The notes: generated by a model not told the origin, from the sequence alone. DNA of 37,904 nucleotides from Betaproteobacteria bacterium (GCA_016873905.1 VGVU01000002.1:1-37904); one strand, 5' to 3'; positions 8,512 through 17,196 are shown, numbered from the stretch's first letter. Numbers and translations: made by a program.

Positions 8512-10442
8512 GCGGCCGCCTTATCTTTCAAGGCGATGCGATAACGACGGTCAGACGCAGCCAGCGCACCACCCAGGGACATCAGCGCCGCCGCAAACCA
8601 CAACCAGCCAATGAAAGGTTTGTAGAACAGGCGAATCGTCCAGACCTGCGGCTCAATCTCCTCGCCCATTGCCACATAAACATCGCGAAGCACGCCGTAA
8701 TCGATCCCGGCCTCCGTCATCGGCATGCCCCCGGCGTTATAGAGGCGCTTCTCGGGACGCAGGCTAAATTCCGACCCACTCTCCGACTTAACCACCAGAT
8801 GCCCGCGTGCCGCGTGGTAATTGGGGCCCTCAAACGCCTCGGCACCCTTGAAGGTGAAGGTATAACCCGCGAGCTGCGCCGTATCGCCGACCGCCATCTT
8901 CACATTGCGCTCACCCTCATAACCGGACACCAGCGCCATGCCGACGATGCCAATCGCCATCGACAGGTGCGCAAGCTGCATCCCCCAGAAACCTCGCGGC
9001 AGCGTCCACGGGCTGCCACCCCGTTTGAGTCGCTCCGTAAAGCCCAAGGCCACGCCGTAGGCAATCCACACCGCCAGACCCATGCCCAGGGCCACCCAGG
9101 GCTTGAACTCGCCAGCCGCCAGCGGCACGGCCACCGCCGCGACCACGGCCACGGCAAAGGCCAGACGCAGACGCACCACCATGTCAGGCAGGCTGGCACC
9201 CTTCCAGCGGGTCAGCGGACCGACCGCCATGAGGAAAAGAACCGGCACCATGAGCGGCACAAAGACGGCATTGAAATAGGGTGCGCCCACCGAGATCTTG
9301 CCCATGCCAAGGGCATCGAGGAACAGCGGATACAGGGTGCCCAGCAAGACCGAACCCAAGGCTGCAACCAGCACCACATTGTTGACCAGAAGCAGGGACT
9401 CCCGCGAAAACGCCGAGAAGCGGGCGCTACCGAGCATCGTCGGGGCACGCAGGGCGTAGAGCAACAAGGAGCCGCCAATCACCACCGCCAGGAAACCAAG
9501 GATGAAGGCCCCGCGGGCCGGGTCGGTGGCGAAGGCATGCACCGAGGAAAGCACCCCGGAGCGCACCAGGAAGGTGCCCAGCAGCGACAGAGAGAAGGCG
9601 GTGATTGCCAGGAGCACGGTCCAGGACTTGAAGACCCCGCGTTTCTCGGTCACCGCCAAGGAGTGGATCAGGGCCGTACCGGCCAGCCAGGGCATGAAGG
9701 AGGCGTTTTCGGTCGGATCCCAGAACCACCAGCCGCCCCAGCCGAGTTCGATATAGGCCCACCAACTGCCCAGCGCGATGCCCATGGTAAGGAAGGTCCA
9801 CGCCACCGTGGTCCACGGCCGCGACCAACGCGCCCAAGCCGCGTCCAGCTTTCCGGAAAGGAGGGCGGCGATAGCAAACGCAAACGCAACCGAAAAACCA
9901 ACATAGCCCATGTACAGCATCGGCGGGTGTAAGACCATCCCCGGATCCTGCAACAACGGGTTCAGGTCACGCCCATCGGGCGGCGCCGGCAATAGACGGT
10001 CAAACGGGTTGGAGGTAAAGAGCAGAAAGGCGAGAAAACCGACCGACACCAGGCCCATGATGCCAATCACGCGCGCGACCATGTCTTCCGGCAGACGGCG
10101 CGACAGTACGCTGACCGCCATGGTCCAGAAGGCGAGAATCAGCGTCCACAGCAACATGGAACCTTCATGCGATCCCCATGAGGCCGTAAACCGATAGACC
10201 GCCGGCAGTTGCGAGAAGGAGTTCAGCGCGACATTGCGCACCGAAAAATCATTCTGCAAGAAGGCCGTCACCAGACAGGCATAGGCCAACGCTACAAACA
10301 GAAACTGCGCCCGTGCAGCCGGTCGGGCCACCGCAAGGAAACGGGCGTTGCCGGTCTGCGCGCCGATCAGCGGCAGGACGGATTGCACCAGCGCCAGAAG
10401 CAGCGCCAGAATAAGGGAAAAATGGCCGATTTCAGGGATCAT
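8508..10442 (-). CDS. ccmF: Haem lyase subunit CcmF
   Basis: CcmF is the large membrane component of the System I haem lyase that joins haem from holo-CcmE to CxxCH motifs. The 644-residue protein has about 14-15 hydrophobic segments and the tryptophan-rich WWD motif WGGWWFWDPTENAS facing the periplasm. It also has conserved regions such as LHPPMLYMGYVGF. The ATG at 10442 is preceded by AAGGAG lying in the 3' end of ccmE. Length is as expected for the family. Only one CcmF-type gene is visible in the window. This matters because a neighbouring octahaem protein contains a CxxCK site that in E. coli requires the special NrfE homologue. Confidence 0.96.
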   Translation of the reverse strand: MIPEIGHFSLILALLLALVQSVLPLIGAQTGNARFLAVARPAARAQFLFVALAYACLVTAFLQNDFSVRNVALNSFSQLPAVYRFTASWGSHEGSMLLWTLILAFWTMAVSVLSRRLPEDMVARVIGIMGLVSVGFLAFLLFTSNPFDRLLPAPPDGRDLNPLLQDPGMVLHPPMLYMGYVGFSVAFAFAIAALLSGKLDAAWARWSRPWTTVAWTFLTMGIALGSWWAYIELGWGGWWFWDPTENASFMPWLAGTALIHSLAVTEKRGVFKSWTVLLAITAFSLSLLGTFLVRSGVLSSVHAFATDPARGAFILGFLAVVIGGSLLLYALRAPTMLGSARFSAFSRESLLLVNNVVLVAALGSVLLGTLYPLFLDALGMGKISVGAPYFNAVFVPLMVPVLFLMAVGPLTRWKGASLPDMVVRLRLAFAVAVVAAVAVPLAAGEFKPWVALGMGLAVWIAYGVALGFTERLKRGGSPWTLPRGFWGMQLAHLSMAIGIVGMALVSGYEGERNVKMAVGDTAQLAGYTFTFKGAEAFEGPNYHAARGHLVVKSESGSEFSLRPEKRLYNAGGMPMTEAGIDYGVLRDVYVAMGEEIEPQVWTIRLFYKPFIGWLWFAAALMSLGGALAASDRRYRIALKDKAAA

Positions 10443-10445
10443 CCG

Positions 10446-10892
10446 TTACTCCTTCAAAGTCGCTTTCGCCTTCTGCGCCTGCTCAATCGCACTCGCAGCC
10501 TCGGGCGGCATATAGTTCTCATCATGTTTGGCGAGCACCGTCGTCGCGGTAAAGCGGCCGTCTGCACCGATGCGACCCTCGGCCACGGCGCCCTTGCCTT
10601 CCTTGAACAGGTCCGGCACGACACCCTGATAGGTGACGGGAATACTGTGTGCCGTATCGGTCACCTTGAAGGTCAGCGTCATACCGTCACCGCTGCGCTG
10701 GATACTGCCCATTTCGATCAAGCCGCCAATACGGAAGGCGCGATCCTTGGGCGCTTTTCCTGCAGCCACCTCGGTGGGCGAAAAGAAGAACACCAGATTG
10801 CTGCGAAAGGCATTGAGTACCAGCATGACCACAATACCCAACACGGCCACAACCACCCCGATGGCTAAAAGTTTCTTGTGCCGGGACTTCAT
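10446..10892 (-). CDS. ccmE: Haem chaperone CcmE
   Basis: CcmE covalently carries haem from the CcmABCD complex to CcmF. The start MKSRHKKLL at 10892 overlaps the ccmD stop and gives 148 residues. There is one N-terminal membrane helix (about 9-28), then an OB-fold beta barrel. The haem-binding His is H123 in [13 protein letters not shown], with Y127 following. An upstream in-frame ATG would add a long tail covering ccmD, which argues against it. Confidence 0.95.
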   Translation of the reverse strand: MKSRHKKLLAIGVVVAVLGIVVMLVLNAFRSNLVFFFSPTEVAAGKAPKDRAFRIGGLIEMGSIQRSGDGMTLTFKVTDTAHSIPVTYQGVVPDLFKEGKGAVAEGRIGADGRFTATTVLAKHDENYMPPEAASAIEQAQKAKATLKE

Positions 10893-11065
10893 TGCGCCTC
10901 CCAGCGTTGCATGCGCTGCAACCGGTTGATCAACGACCGTTGCCCGCGCCGCAACAGCCAGACCTCCAGGGCCACACCCAGGACCGTCACGCCGAACGAA
11001 CCCCAGACATACAGCCCATATCCGCCCATGGACCAGAACGCGGTCCCGCTTTGCCACACCATCAT
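10889..11065 (-). CDS. ccmD: Small haem exporter subunit CcmD
   Basis: This 58-residue protein starts [21 protein letters not shown]. It has one membrane helix followed by a basic C-terminal tail ([18 protein letters not shown]), the CcmD pattern. CcmD helps release holo-CcmE from the CcmC-CcmAB complex. The ATG at 11065 overlaps the ccmC stop and the stop overlaps the ccmE start. Longer in-frame starts would run into ccmC. Confidence 0.9.
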   Translation of the reverse strand: MMVWQSGTAFWSMGGYGLYVWGSFGVTVLGVALEVWLLRRGQRSLINRLQRMQRWEAQ

Positions 11066-11793
11066 GCCTCCTTCAGGGCCGCTTGCGCCCAATCTGTATG
11101 TCGTTCCCGTTCCAAAATCAAGCCACGCACCCTTACAAAAGCAACGGCAATGGTATAGAGCCAAGCCGCAACAGCCATCACCAGCATACCCACCAACATG
11201 ATCGTCGCCATGGAAGGCGCCTTCGTGAGGTTGATGGACGAACCCTGATGCAAGGTGTTCCACCATGTTACCGAGAAATAGATGATCGGCACATTGACGG
11301 CCCCGACCAGGATCAAGAGCGCACCCGCGCGGTCCCCGCGCTTCGGGTCATCAATCGCGGCCCACAGGGCCATGATGCCCACATAGAGGAAGAGCAGGAT
11401 CAGTTGCGAGGTCAGGCGCGCATCCCACACCCACCAGGCGCCCCACATCGGCTTGCCCCACAAGGCGCCGGTCCAGAGGGCGAGGAAACAGAAGAGCGCC
11501 CCCGTCGGCGCCAAGGCGCGTGCCATCAGGAAGGACAGCCGGGTATTGAAGGCCAGGCCGATGGCACACCAGAAGGCCATGACCAGATAGATGAACATCG
11601 ACATCCAGGCGGTCGGAACATGGATGAAGATGATGCGGTAGGCCTCACCCTGCTGAAAATCGGTCGGCGCCACAAAGAAACTGATATAAAGCCCGATACC
11701 CGCAAGAAGAGCCGCGCCCCAGGCAAACCAGGGAATCCAGCGTCCGGCCAGGTGATAAAAAGTCGCGGGGGCTGCGTAGTGATATAGGTTCAT
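11062..11793 (-). CDS. ccmC: Haem-handling membrane protein CcmC
   Basis: CcmC loads haem on CcmE. The 243-residue protein has six hydrophobic segments and the WWD motif [13 protein letters not shown] in a periplasmic loop, with conserved His residues in [10 protein letters not shown] and WWNTLHQG. Length is typical. The start is preceded by AAGGAT and lies 24 bases after ccmB. Confidence 0.96.
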   Translation of the reverse strand: MNLYHYAAPATFYHLAGRWIPWFAWGAALLAGIGLYISFFVAPTDFQQGEAYRIIFIHVPTAWMSMFIYLVMAFWCAIGLAFNTRLSFLMARALAPTGALFCFLALWTGALWGKPMWGAWWVWDARLTSQLILLFLYVGIMALWAAIDDPKRGDRAGALLILVGAVNVPIIYFSVTWWNTLHQGSSINLTKAPSMATIMLVGMLVMAVAAWLYTIAVAFVRVRGLILERERHTDWAQAALKEA

Positions 11794-11817
11794 GGCCGTC
11801 TCAATCCTTATTTATCT

Positions 11818-12486
11818 TTAATCCACCGAGACCCGCAGGGCCGCCCCGGTCACCCAAGGTGCCAGCAGCAGGCACAGACCCATGAAGGCCCCCAGCAGCG
11901 AGAGTTGCGCCTCCGCGCCCATCCCGGCCAAAACCCCGTCCACAGCCCCAGCGCCAAAGATCAGGGCTGGAACATACAGGGGAAGGATGAGCAAGGTCAA
12001 CAGGGTCCCGCCGCCCCGCAGACCCAAGGTCAGCGCGGCCCCCACGCCGCCCAACAAGGAAAGCACCGGGGTGCCGATCGCCAACGAGATCACGAGGGTG
12101 CCGATCGCATCCGGTGGCAGGGCAAACTGCAGCCCCAGCAAGGGCGCGATCACCAAGAGCGGCAGGCCGAAGATCAGCCAGTGGGCAATGGCCTTGCCGA
12201 GCGCCAGAATCAGCGCCGGTTGCGGTGAGAGCAACATCTGTTCGAGGCTGCCATCGCGATGATCGTCGGCATACAACCGCTGGAGTGACAGCAGGCTCGC
12301 CAACAGGGCCGCGACCCACAGCACCCCGCCCGCCACCCGGCGCAACTGCTCCGGGTCGGCCCCAATACCCAGCGGGAACATACTCACCACCATGACAAAA
12401 AAGAACTGCGAGGTCAGCCAGTCGCCTTTGCGCCGCGCCGCCAGCAAAAGATCGCGACGAATCACCGTCATCAGGAAGCGCCACAT
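11818..12486 (-). CDS. ccmB: ABC transporter membrane subunit CcmB
   Basis: The 222-residue protein is highly hydrophobic with about six membrane helices. Its cytoplasmic segment LYADDHRDGSLEQMLLSP is the CcmB signature. With CcmA it forms an ABC complex whose ATP hydrolysis frees haem-loaded CcmE from CcmC. It follows ccmA by three bases. Confidence 0.95.
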   Translation of the reverse strand: MWRFLMTVIRRDLLLAARRKGDWLTSQFFFVMVVSMFPLGIGADPEQLRRVAGGVLWVAALLASLLSLQRLYADDHRDGSLEQMLLSPQPALILALGKAIAHWLIFGLPLLVIAPLLGLQFALPPDAIGTLVISLAIGTPVLSLLGGVGAALTLGLRGGGTLLTLLILPLYVPALIFGAGAVDGVLAGMGAEAQLSLLGAFMGLCLLLAPWVTGAALRVSVD

Positions 12487-12489
12487 CGC

Positions 12490-13158
12490 TTACGCCTCCT
12501 CATGCGCAGATACAGACACTGGATCATCCACCTGCATGACCGGGCCGATCTGCAACGGTACCGTATCCACCCCCTGGAGCCGCAGAGGCTGGTGCGTGGT
12601 CATCACCACCATGCCACCCGCCTGAACATGCTCGCGCAGCAAGGTCTCCACCTCCGCCACCCCGCGAACATCCAGCCCGGTCAACGGCTCATCCAGAATC
12701 CACAACAGGGCGCCCGAAACCAGCAGGCCCGCCAGGGCTACCCGGCGACGCTGGCCAAAAGACAAGACCCGTGCCGGCAGATCCAGACAGGCTGCCAGTC
12801 CCATGCGCACCAAAACCGGCTCGATCTCCGCCGGTACCAACTTCTGGCCCCGCAACCCCGCATAAATCTGGACATTCTCGACCGGCGTCAGGTCATCCTT
12901 GACCCCATTGGCATGCGCCAGATACACCATGGCTTGATGATAGGTCTCGCGATTCCGGTCGATGGATTCACCATTCCAGCGCACCTCCCCCGCCGCGGGT
13001 TGCGACAAGCCACTCAGTAGCCGCAGAAAGCTGGTCTTTCCACGCCCATTGCCCCCCTGCACCAACAGTAACTGGCCGGCCTGCAGATCCATCTGCAAGC
13101 CTAAAAATAGCAGCCGGTCACCGCGTTGGCAGGTCAAATCATGAGCCGAAAGTTGCAT
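12490..13158 (-). CDS. ccmA: ABC transporter ATP-binding subunit CcmA
   Basis: This is the ATPase of the CcmAB complex. Starting at MQLSAHDLTC (13158), it has 222 residues. The Walker A motif is GGNGRGKT at 35-42, the signature region LSFGQRRRVALA and the Walker B LLWILDEP. An in-frame upstream ATG would add 37 residues that do not look like the family, so the shorter start was chosen even though no clear ribosome binding site precedes it. It is the first gene of the ccmABCDEFGHI operon. Confidence 0.93.
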   Translation of the reverse strand: MQLSAHDLTCQRGDRLLFLGLQMDLQAGQLLLVQGGNGRGKTSFLRLLSGLSQPAAGEVRWNGESIDRNRETYHQAMVYLAHANGVKDDLTPVENVQIYAGLRGQKLVPAEIEPVLVRMGLAACLDLPARVLSFGQRRRVALAGLLVSGALLWILDEPLTGLDVRGVAEVETLLREHVQAGGMVVMTTHQPLRLQGVDTVPLQIGPVMQVDDPVSVSAHEEA

Positions 13159-13220
13159 CAACAAAGGATGGGTAAAAATGATCGTGGAGGATAACCGGAA
13201 ACGCTGCCGGTCTCCATGTA

Positions 13221-13233
13221 TTGTTTCAAACAA
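13221..13233. repeat. Inverted repeat upstream of ccmA
   Basis: A 13-base palindrome, TTGTTT-C-AAACAA, lies about 63 bases before the ccmA start and beyond the terminator of the preceding operon. It could be an operator for ccm expression, but it does not match the FNR consensus. No confident promoter hexamers were found around it. Confidence 0.3.
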
Positions 13234-13280
13234 GCAGATGGCGCAGCCTAGATCTATCCTGGCTAACACAATCGATGCCC

Positions 13281-13308
13281 AAAAAAAGGGGCCGGCATCA
13301 CCGGCCCC
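13281..13308 (-). terminator. Rho-independent terminator of the fccA-fccB-ONR unit
   Basis: On the minus strand a perfect eight-base-pair GC stem (GGGGCCGG/CCGGCCCC, five-base loop) is followed by seven T residues. It lies just after the octahaem gene stop and separates this unit from ccmA. Confidence 0.93.
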
Positions 13309-13325
13309 CGCACTCTAGCTACCGA

Positions 13326-15041
13326 TTACTTCTTGGCAGCCATGGCCTCTTTCAGCATCTTGATACCGGCCTTCGAGGCATCCATCGACTTGGCCAGCGA
13401 CTCGCGTGCCTGCTCCGGGTTATGGAAGCCGTCGGAATTCTCGGCGGTCCACCATTCCCAGTACAGGGTCGCGTCATACTGATACTCCTTGGCCTTGGTC
13501 ATGGTGGCCTCATCCACGCCCTTGTCATTGGCCTTCAGCATCTCGTCGATGAGTTGGGCCAGCCAGAACTCGGCCTTGGTCATCTTGCCGCGAATGTAGT
13601 TCTGGATCGCGTCAATCTGATACTTCGACTCTTCAACGCTCCAGCCCTTGTGACACTTGGCACATGTTTCCTGGGTCATGTTACGAGCACTCTGCTGACC
13701 GTGCCATGTGTAGGGCTTGGCATCAGCCGAGGACTTGACCTTGGGCATATGGCAATCCTTACACTCAACACCGGCACGCTCGTGCTTGGAACCCCAAACG
13801 GTCTCCATTTCCGGGTGCTGGATCTTGGGCAACAACGCACCCGTGCTGGCATGCTTGAAGTCCTTGAAGTTGTACTGCTTGGTCATCACATCCTTGTAGC
13901 CCATGACATTGACCCACGGGAACAGGTTGGTGCGCGGGTCAGACATCTTGATGAACTCGGGTGCCTTGCCTGTCGCTGCATTACCCAGGTCAAAGCCCGG
14001 GCCACAGTTGTATTCCACATGGCACTGGGCACACATGACATTCGAGTCCGACTTCGACAAGAGACCAATGGCACGGAAATCCTTGCCGTCGCGCTGGAAC
14101 CAGACCTTCTTGATGGTGCTCTGGGCGCTCTTGACCGGATCCATCGGATAGGTGCCCAGCTTGCGATCAACCACAGCCTCAATCAAGCCGTCACGCACCA
14201 CGCGCGGGGCTGCCGAGTGCGGGTCATGGCACATGAAACAGTTGAGCGGATGCTTCAGGTCACGGGCAACATCAACCACCTTGGAGGTACGATCCCACTT
14301 GGCCTTCGGGTGCTTGTCGCCCATGTATTTCCAGTCCAGGATGTGGTCTTGGGTCTTACAACTCAGACACACCGGATTACCCGCTGTCACAACCTGAGAC
14401 ATGAACCGCTTCTGGTCCGAAGTGGATGGCTCCTTATCCGTCAGGATATTCCAGGCGCCCTTCACGGCCCCGTCTGCATCGCTGATATGCATCCAGTTCT
14501 TGAGCTGGAAGCGGCCACCGTAGGCGCGATCCACGATCAAGTGATCAACCAGCATGAAGGCGTGCGAACGCGGCTCGTTGTGCTCAATGGTAAAGCCGTA
14601 GCCCTCCATCAGCTTGTCGAACAGCGGCGAACGGCTCTTGAAGGCCGCCTTCTCAACCCGGGCCCCGGAGGCATGATTGAGCTTGACGAAGGAATTGTAC
14701 TGATCTGCGTGACAGGTGGCGCAAACCTGATGGTCCATCCGGGTCACAGGCCGTTTGCCCATGTCCTTTTCCTTCGCACTCTTCAGGTGATCAACCGCGT
14801 CGTGGCAGGCGGCACAGTTCACCGTGGCGTGACGACCACCGCTATGGAATTCCTCGATATTGTCGTGACAGGAATAACACTTCTTTTCCTCGATCGGGGA
14901 AATCGGTTTGGCGGCCTTGGTCGCAACCGGTTCAAAGTCACTCGGCTTCAAGGGTGCCGAGACTCCTGCGTGTGCCGTCAAAGCGAGGAGACATGCCCCC
15001 ACCCCCAGCACGCTGCGTGTAATCCACTGCGTAATGTTCAT
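13326..15041 (-). CDS. Octahaem cytochrome c nitrite reductase (ONR, TvNiR-like)
   Basis: This periplasmic enzyme is predicted to reduce nitrite to ammonia with six electrons; the family also reduces hydroxylamine and sulfite. The start MNITQWITRS, preceded by GAGGAG seven bases upstream, gives 571 residues with a signal peptide ending near LTAHAG. There are eight haem sites: C55-H59, C76-H80, C107-H111, C225-K229, C268-H272, C337-H341, C427-H431 and C460-H464. The fourth is CLSCK, the lysine-ligated catalytic haem. Other catalytic residues are R158 (NEPRSH), Y344 with C346 (VEYNCG) and Q408-H409 (IQHPE). These match the Arg, Tyr-Cys cross-link and Gln-His of the Thioalkalivibrio enzyme. NrfA has five haems and hydroxylamine oxidoreductase lacks CxxCK, so both are less likely. 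It is the last gene after fccA and fccB. No nrfH-type quinol oxidase lies nearby, so its electron donor is open. Confidence 0.93.
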   Translation of the reverse strand: MNITQWITRSVLGVGACLLALTAHAGVSAPLKPSDFEPVATKAAKPISPIEEKKCYSCHDNIEEFHSGGRHATVNCAACHDAVDHLKSAKEKDMGKRPVTRMDHQVCATCHADQYNSFVKLNHASGARVEKAAFKSRSPLFDKLMEGYGFTIEHNEPRSHAFMLVDHLIVDRAYGGRFQLKNWMHISDADGAVKGAWNILTDKEPSTSDQKRFMSQVVTAGNPVCLSCKTQDHILDWKYMGDKHPKAKWDRTSKVVDVARDLKHPLNCFMCHDPHSAAPRVVRDGLIEAVVDRKLGTYPMDPVKSAQSTIKKVWFQRDGKDFRAIGLLSKSDSNVMCAQCHVEYNCGPGFDLGNAATGKAPEFIKMSDPRTNLFPWVNVMGYKDVMTKQYNFKDFKHASTGALLPKIQHPEMETVWGSKHERAGVECKDCHMPKVKSSADAKPYTWHGQQSARNMTQETCAKCHKGWSVEESKYQIDAIQNYIRGKMTKAEFWLAQLIDEMLKANDKGVDEATMTKAKEYQYDATLYWEWWTAENSDGFHNPEQARESLAKSMDASKAGIKMLKEAMAAKK

Positions 15042-15121
15042 GATATTGCTCCTCTTGGTTGCAGACACCCCGGCAGGGGCAGGTTTATGAGTCATCCGTT
15101 CATTCATCATCGCCTCCGGTC

Positions 15122-16420
15122 TCAGACAAAGGCATCAGCCATGATGTTGTTGAACCAGCCGTTGGCATACTCCGCCTCCAGCCGACGAGTGATCGGCGGC
15201 GCCTGAACCGGCGAGACCCCGCCGGCCGTCTTCACATAGATGAATTTGTTGTCTTCCACCTTGTACACATGGACCACCGAGAATCCGTAATCCGGTGCCG
15301 CCAGGCTATAACAGGTGTTGACATAGAAGGGCTCGGGGTTGGGCAAACCATTGAGCTTGGCAATGATGGCCCCCGCAGCAACCTTGGCCTGAGTGACAGC
15401 CATGTGCGCGGACTTGGGCATGTCATAGACGGGCAATTCGCCAGCGATACAGCAATCGCCCACCGGATAGATGTCCGCGTGCACCGTCGATTCCATGCTC
15501 ATCGGCTTCACCTCACACCAGCCTTGCGCATTGGCCAACCCGGCATCACGGGCAATCTTGCCCGCCTTGTGGGCCGGAATGATATTGACCACGCGCCCCT
15601 TGTGTTCGCCAAAGGTGGTGTAACAGGTGCGGGTCTTGGGATCGATCTTCACGACCTTGCCGTCGTCCTTGCCCGGAACCCATTCAATCATGCCCGGGTA
15701 AAGCGCCTTCCACGCCTGCGTAAAGAGCGCTTGCTTGGAGAAGGAATCATTTGGGTCCAGGATCAGGATCTTGGACTTGCCCTTGCCGTGATGCTTGAGG
15801 TAGTGCGCAATCTGCGCCGCACGCTCATAAGGCCCGGGCGGGCAACGGAAAGGCTTGGGCGGCGGGGCAATGATGCAGACTTCGCCATCCTTCATCGCCA
15901 TCACCTGGTCTTTCAGCAGCAGCGTCTGCGGGCCTGCCTTGTAGGCATGCGGAATCTCTTCGGAGACCGCCTGCGTATAGCCCTCCACGGCACCCCAAGT
16001 GAAATCAACGCCGGGGGCCATGATCAAGGCATCGTAGGACAAGGTAGCGCCGCCCGTCAGGGTTACCACCTTCTTGACCGGATCCACAGCCGTCACCCAA
16101 CGCTGCACGATGTTGATTCCGCGTGCGGTCAGACCGCCATAGCGGGTTTGCAGGCTTTCCAGGGTGCGATGGCCCGAGATCACTTCATTAGACAGCGGAC
16201 ACGCGGTATAAGTGGCATTGGGTTCAACCAAGGTGACATCAATCGCGGGATCCATCACTTTGATGTATTTGGCCGCTGCCGCACCACCGAACCCCCCGCC
16301 GACCACGACGACCCGGGCCTTTGCGGTCGTCGTTGCACGCGCCGCAGGAACCGTCAGGATTGAAGCCGAGCCCGCCGCCGCAAGGGACTGCAAAAATACA
16401 CGCCGATTTACACTATTCAT
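15122..16420 (-). CDS. fccB: Flavocytochrome c sulfide dehydrogenase, flavoprotein subunit
   Basis: FccB oxidises sulfide to sulfur or polysulfide in the periplasm and passes electrons to the dihaem FccA. The 432-residue form (MNSVNRRVFLQSL) begins with a twin-arginine type signal. Its ATG has GAGGAG at a spacing of six; an adjacent ATG at 16423 has a spacing of only three. FAD binding is seen in VVVVGGGFGG (37-46). C74 in YTACPLSNEV matches the cysteine that links covalently to FAD in the Allochromatium enzyme. C193 (FRCPPGPYER) and C370 (VNTCYS) match the redox disulfide at the sulfide site. A GDCCIAGELP motif precedes the C-terminal region. The gene follows fccA closely and precedes the octahaem reductase by 80 bases. 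Confidence 0.95.
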   Translation of the reverse strand: MNSVNRRVFLQSLAAAGSASILTVPAARATTTAKARVVVVGGGFGGAAAAKYIKVMDPAIDVTLVEPNATYTACPLSNEVISGHRTLESLQTRYGGLTARGINIVQRWVTAVDPVKKVVTLTGGATLSYDALIMAPGVDFTWGAVEGYTQAVSEEIPHAYKAGPQTLLLKDQVMAMKDGEVCIIAPPPKPFRCPPGPYERAAQIAHYLKHHGKGKSKILILDPNDSFSKQALFTQAWKALYPGMIEWVPGKDDGKVVKIDPKTRTCYTTFGEHKGRVVNIIPAHKAGKIARDAGLANAQGWCEVKPMSMESTVHADIYPVGDCCIAGELPVYDMPKSAHMAVTQAKVAAGAIIAKLNGLPNPEPFYVNTCYSLAAPDYGFSVVHVYKVEDNKFIYVKTAGGVSPVQAPPITRRLEAEYANGWFNNIMADAFV

Positions 16421-16430
16421 CATCGTCTCC

Positions 16431-17024
16431 TCACTGACCTTTCTGGACAGCCATGAAGTGTGACACCTCACTGACCTCGGCCGGCTCTAACTTCTGTGCG
16501 TTTTTGCGCATCTTGCGATGGGGCAGTTTGACGGCCTCATCGCGATACTTGTCCAGCTCCATCTCGAGATACATGGCCCACTGTCCATTCAGCCGTGGCG
16601 TCTCTGCATCGGTAGGCTGTCCTCCGCGCTCACCATGACAGGTGGTACAGCGATCACTCACCAGGCGGCCGTTGAAGATGACCTGATCAGGCGCGCGCTG
16701 CTCGGCAGGAACCCAAGGCTGGGCGGCGAAATATTTGGCGAGGGCGGCGATCTGCTCGTCGCTATAACCTTTAAGCAGACGACCCATGGTGGCGGAATAG
16801 CGCGTCCCATTCTTCCATTCCAACATCACCATACGCAGGTAACTTTCAGACTGTCCGCCGATGGAAGGCATTGAAGCCCCCACGCTGACACCCTTAAGTC
16901 CGTGACAGTTGTTGCAGGTGTTGGCCAAGGCCTCAATGGAACCCGAAGCCATCGCTGGCGCCACCATTGTGCTACCTGCCAGACACAACATCAGGGCACA
17001 GGCCCTTCGTATTGCTTTTTTCAT
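16431..17024 (-). CDS. fccA: Flavocytochrome c sulfide dehydrogenase, dihaem cytochrome subunit
   Basis: This is a 197-residue exported cytochrome with a signal peptide ending near APAMA. It has two haem motifs, C37-NN-C-H41 and C126-TT-C-H130, one in each half of a duplicated cytochrome c4-like fold. M80 (YSATMGRL) and the Met in HRKMRKN are likely axial ligands. It takes electrons from FccB and passes them to other periplasmic carriers. The ATG at 17024 has GGAG upstream. It is the first gene of the fccA-fccB-ONR unit, behind an FNR-type promoter. A cytochrome c4 is the alternative reading, but the adjacent fccB settles the assignment. Confidence 0.93.
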   Translation of the reverse strand: MKKAIRRACALMLCLAGSTMVAPAMASGSIEALANTCNNCHGLKGVSVGASMPSIGGQSESYLRMVMLEWKNGTRYSATMGRLLKGYSDEQIAALAKYFAAQPWVPAEQRAPDQVIFNGRLVSDRCTTCHGERGGQPTDAETPRLNGQWAMYLEMELDKYRDEAVKLPHRKMRKNAQKLEPAEVSEVSHFMAVQKGQ

Positions 17025-17190
17025 CGCACTCTCCTTTTATTGCTTTCCAAGCCGAAAGAGGCACCCCTCGAGACACGACACCAGAACAGCCCACTCACCC
17101 TTAGCCAACCGGTAGCGGCAAACAACGCACCCCTACGGAGACAGATCACCCAACCCCTGCCAACTTGGCGATAGCCGGTTTATACATGGG

Positions 17191-17196
17191 ATTTTA
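17191..17196 (-). promoter_or_regulatory. Predicted -10 element for fccA-fccB-ONR
   Basis: TAAAAT on the minus strand (five of six to TATAAT) is centred 30 bases downstream of the FNR-type box centre. That is close to the spacing of a class II FNR-activated promoter, in which the box replaces the -35 contact. Transcription would begin near 17184. Confidence 0.55.

Noticed and set aside
13221-13233. FNR site upstream of ccmA
   Set aside because: TTGTTT-C-AAACAA lacks the TTGAT/ATCAA half sites and the four-base spacing; kept only as an unassigned palindrome.
13221-15206. Long plus-strand open frame opposite the octahaem reductase gene
   Set aside because: The minus strand encodes a clear eight-haem protein with all motifs; the opposite frame has no recognisable domain and is a by-product of high-GC codon use.
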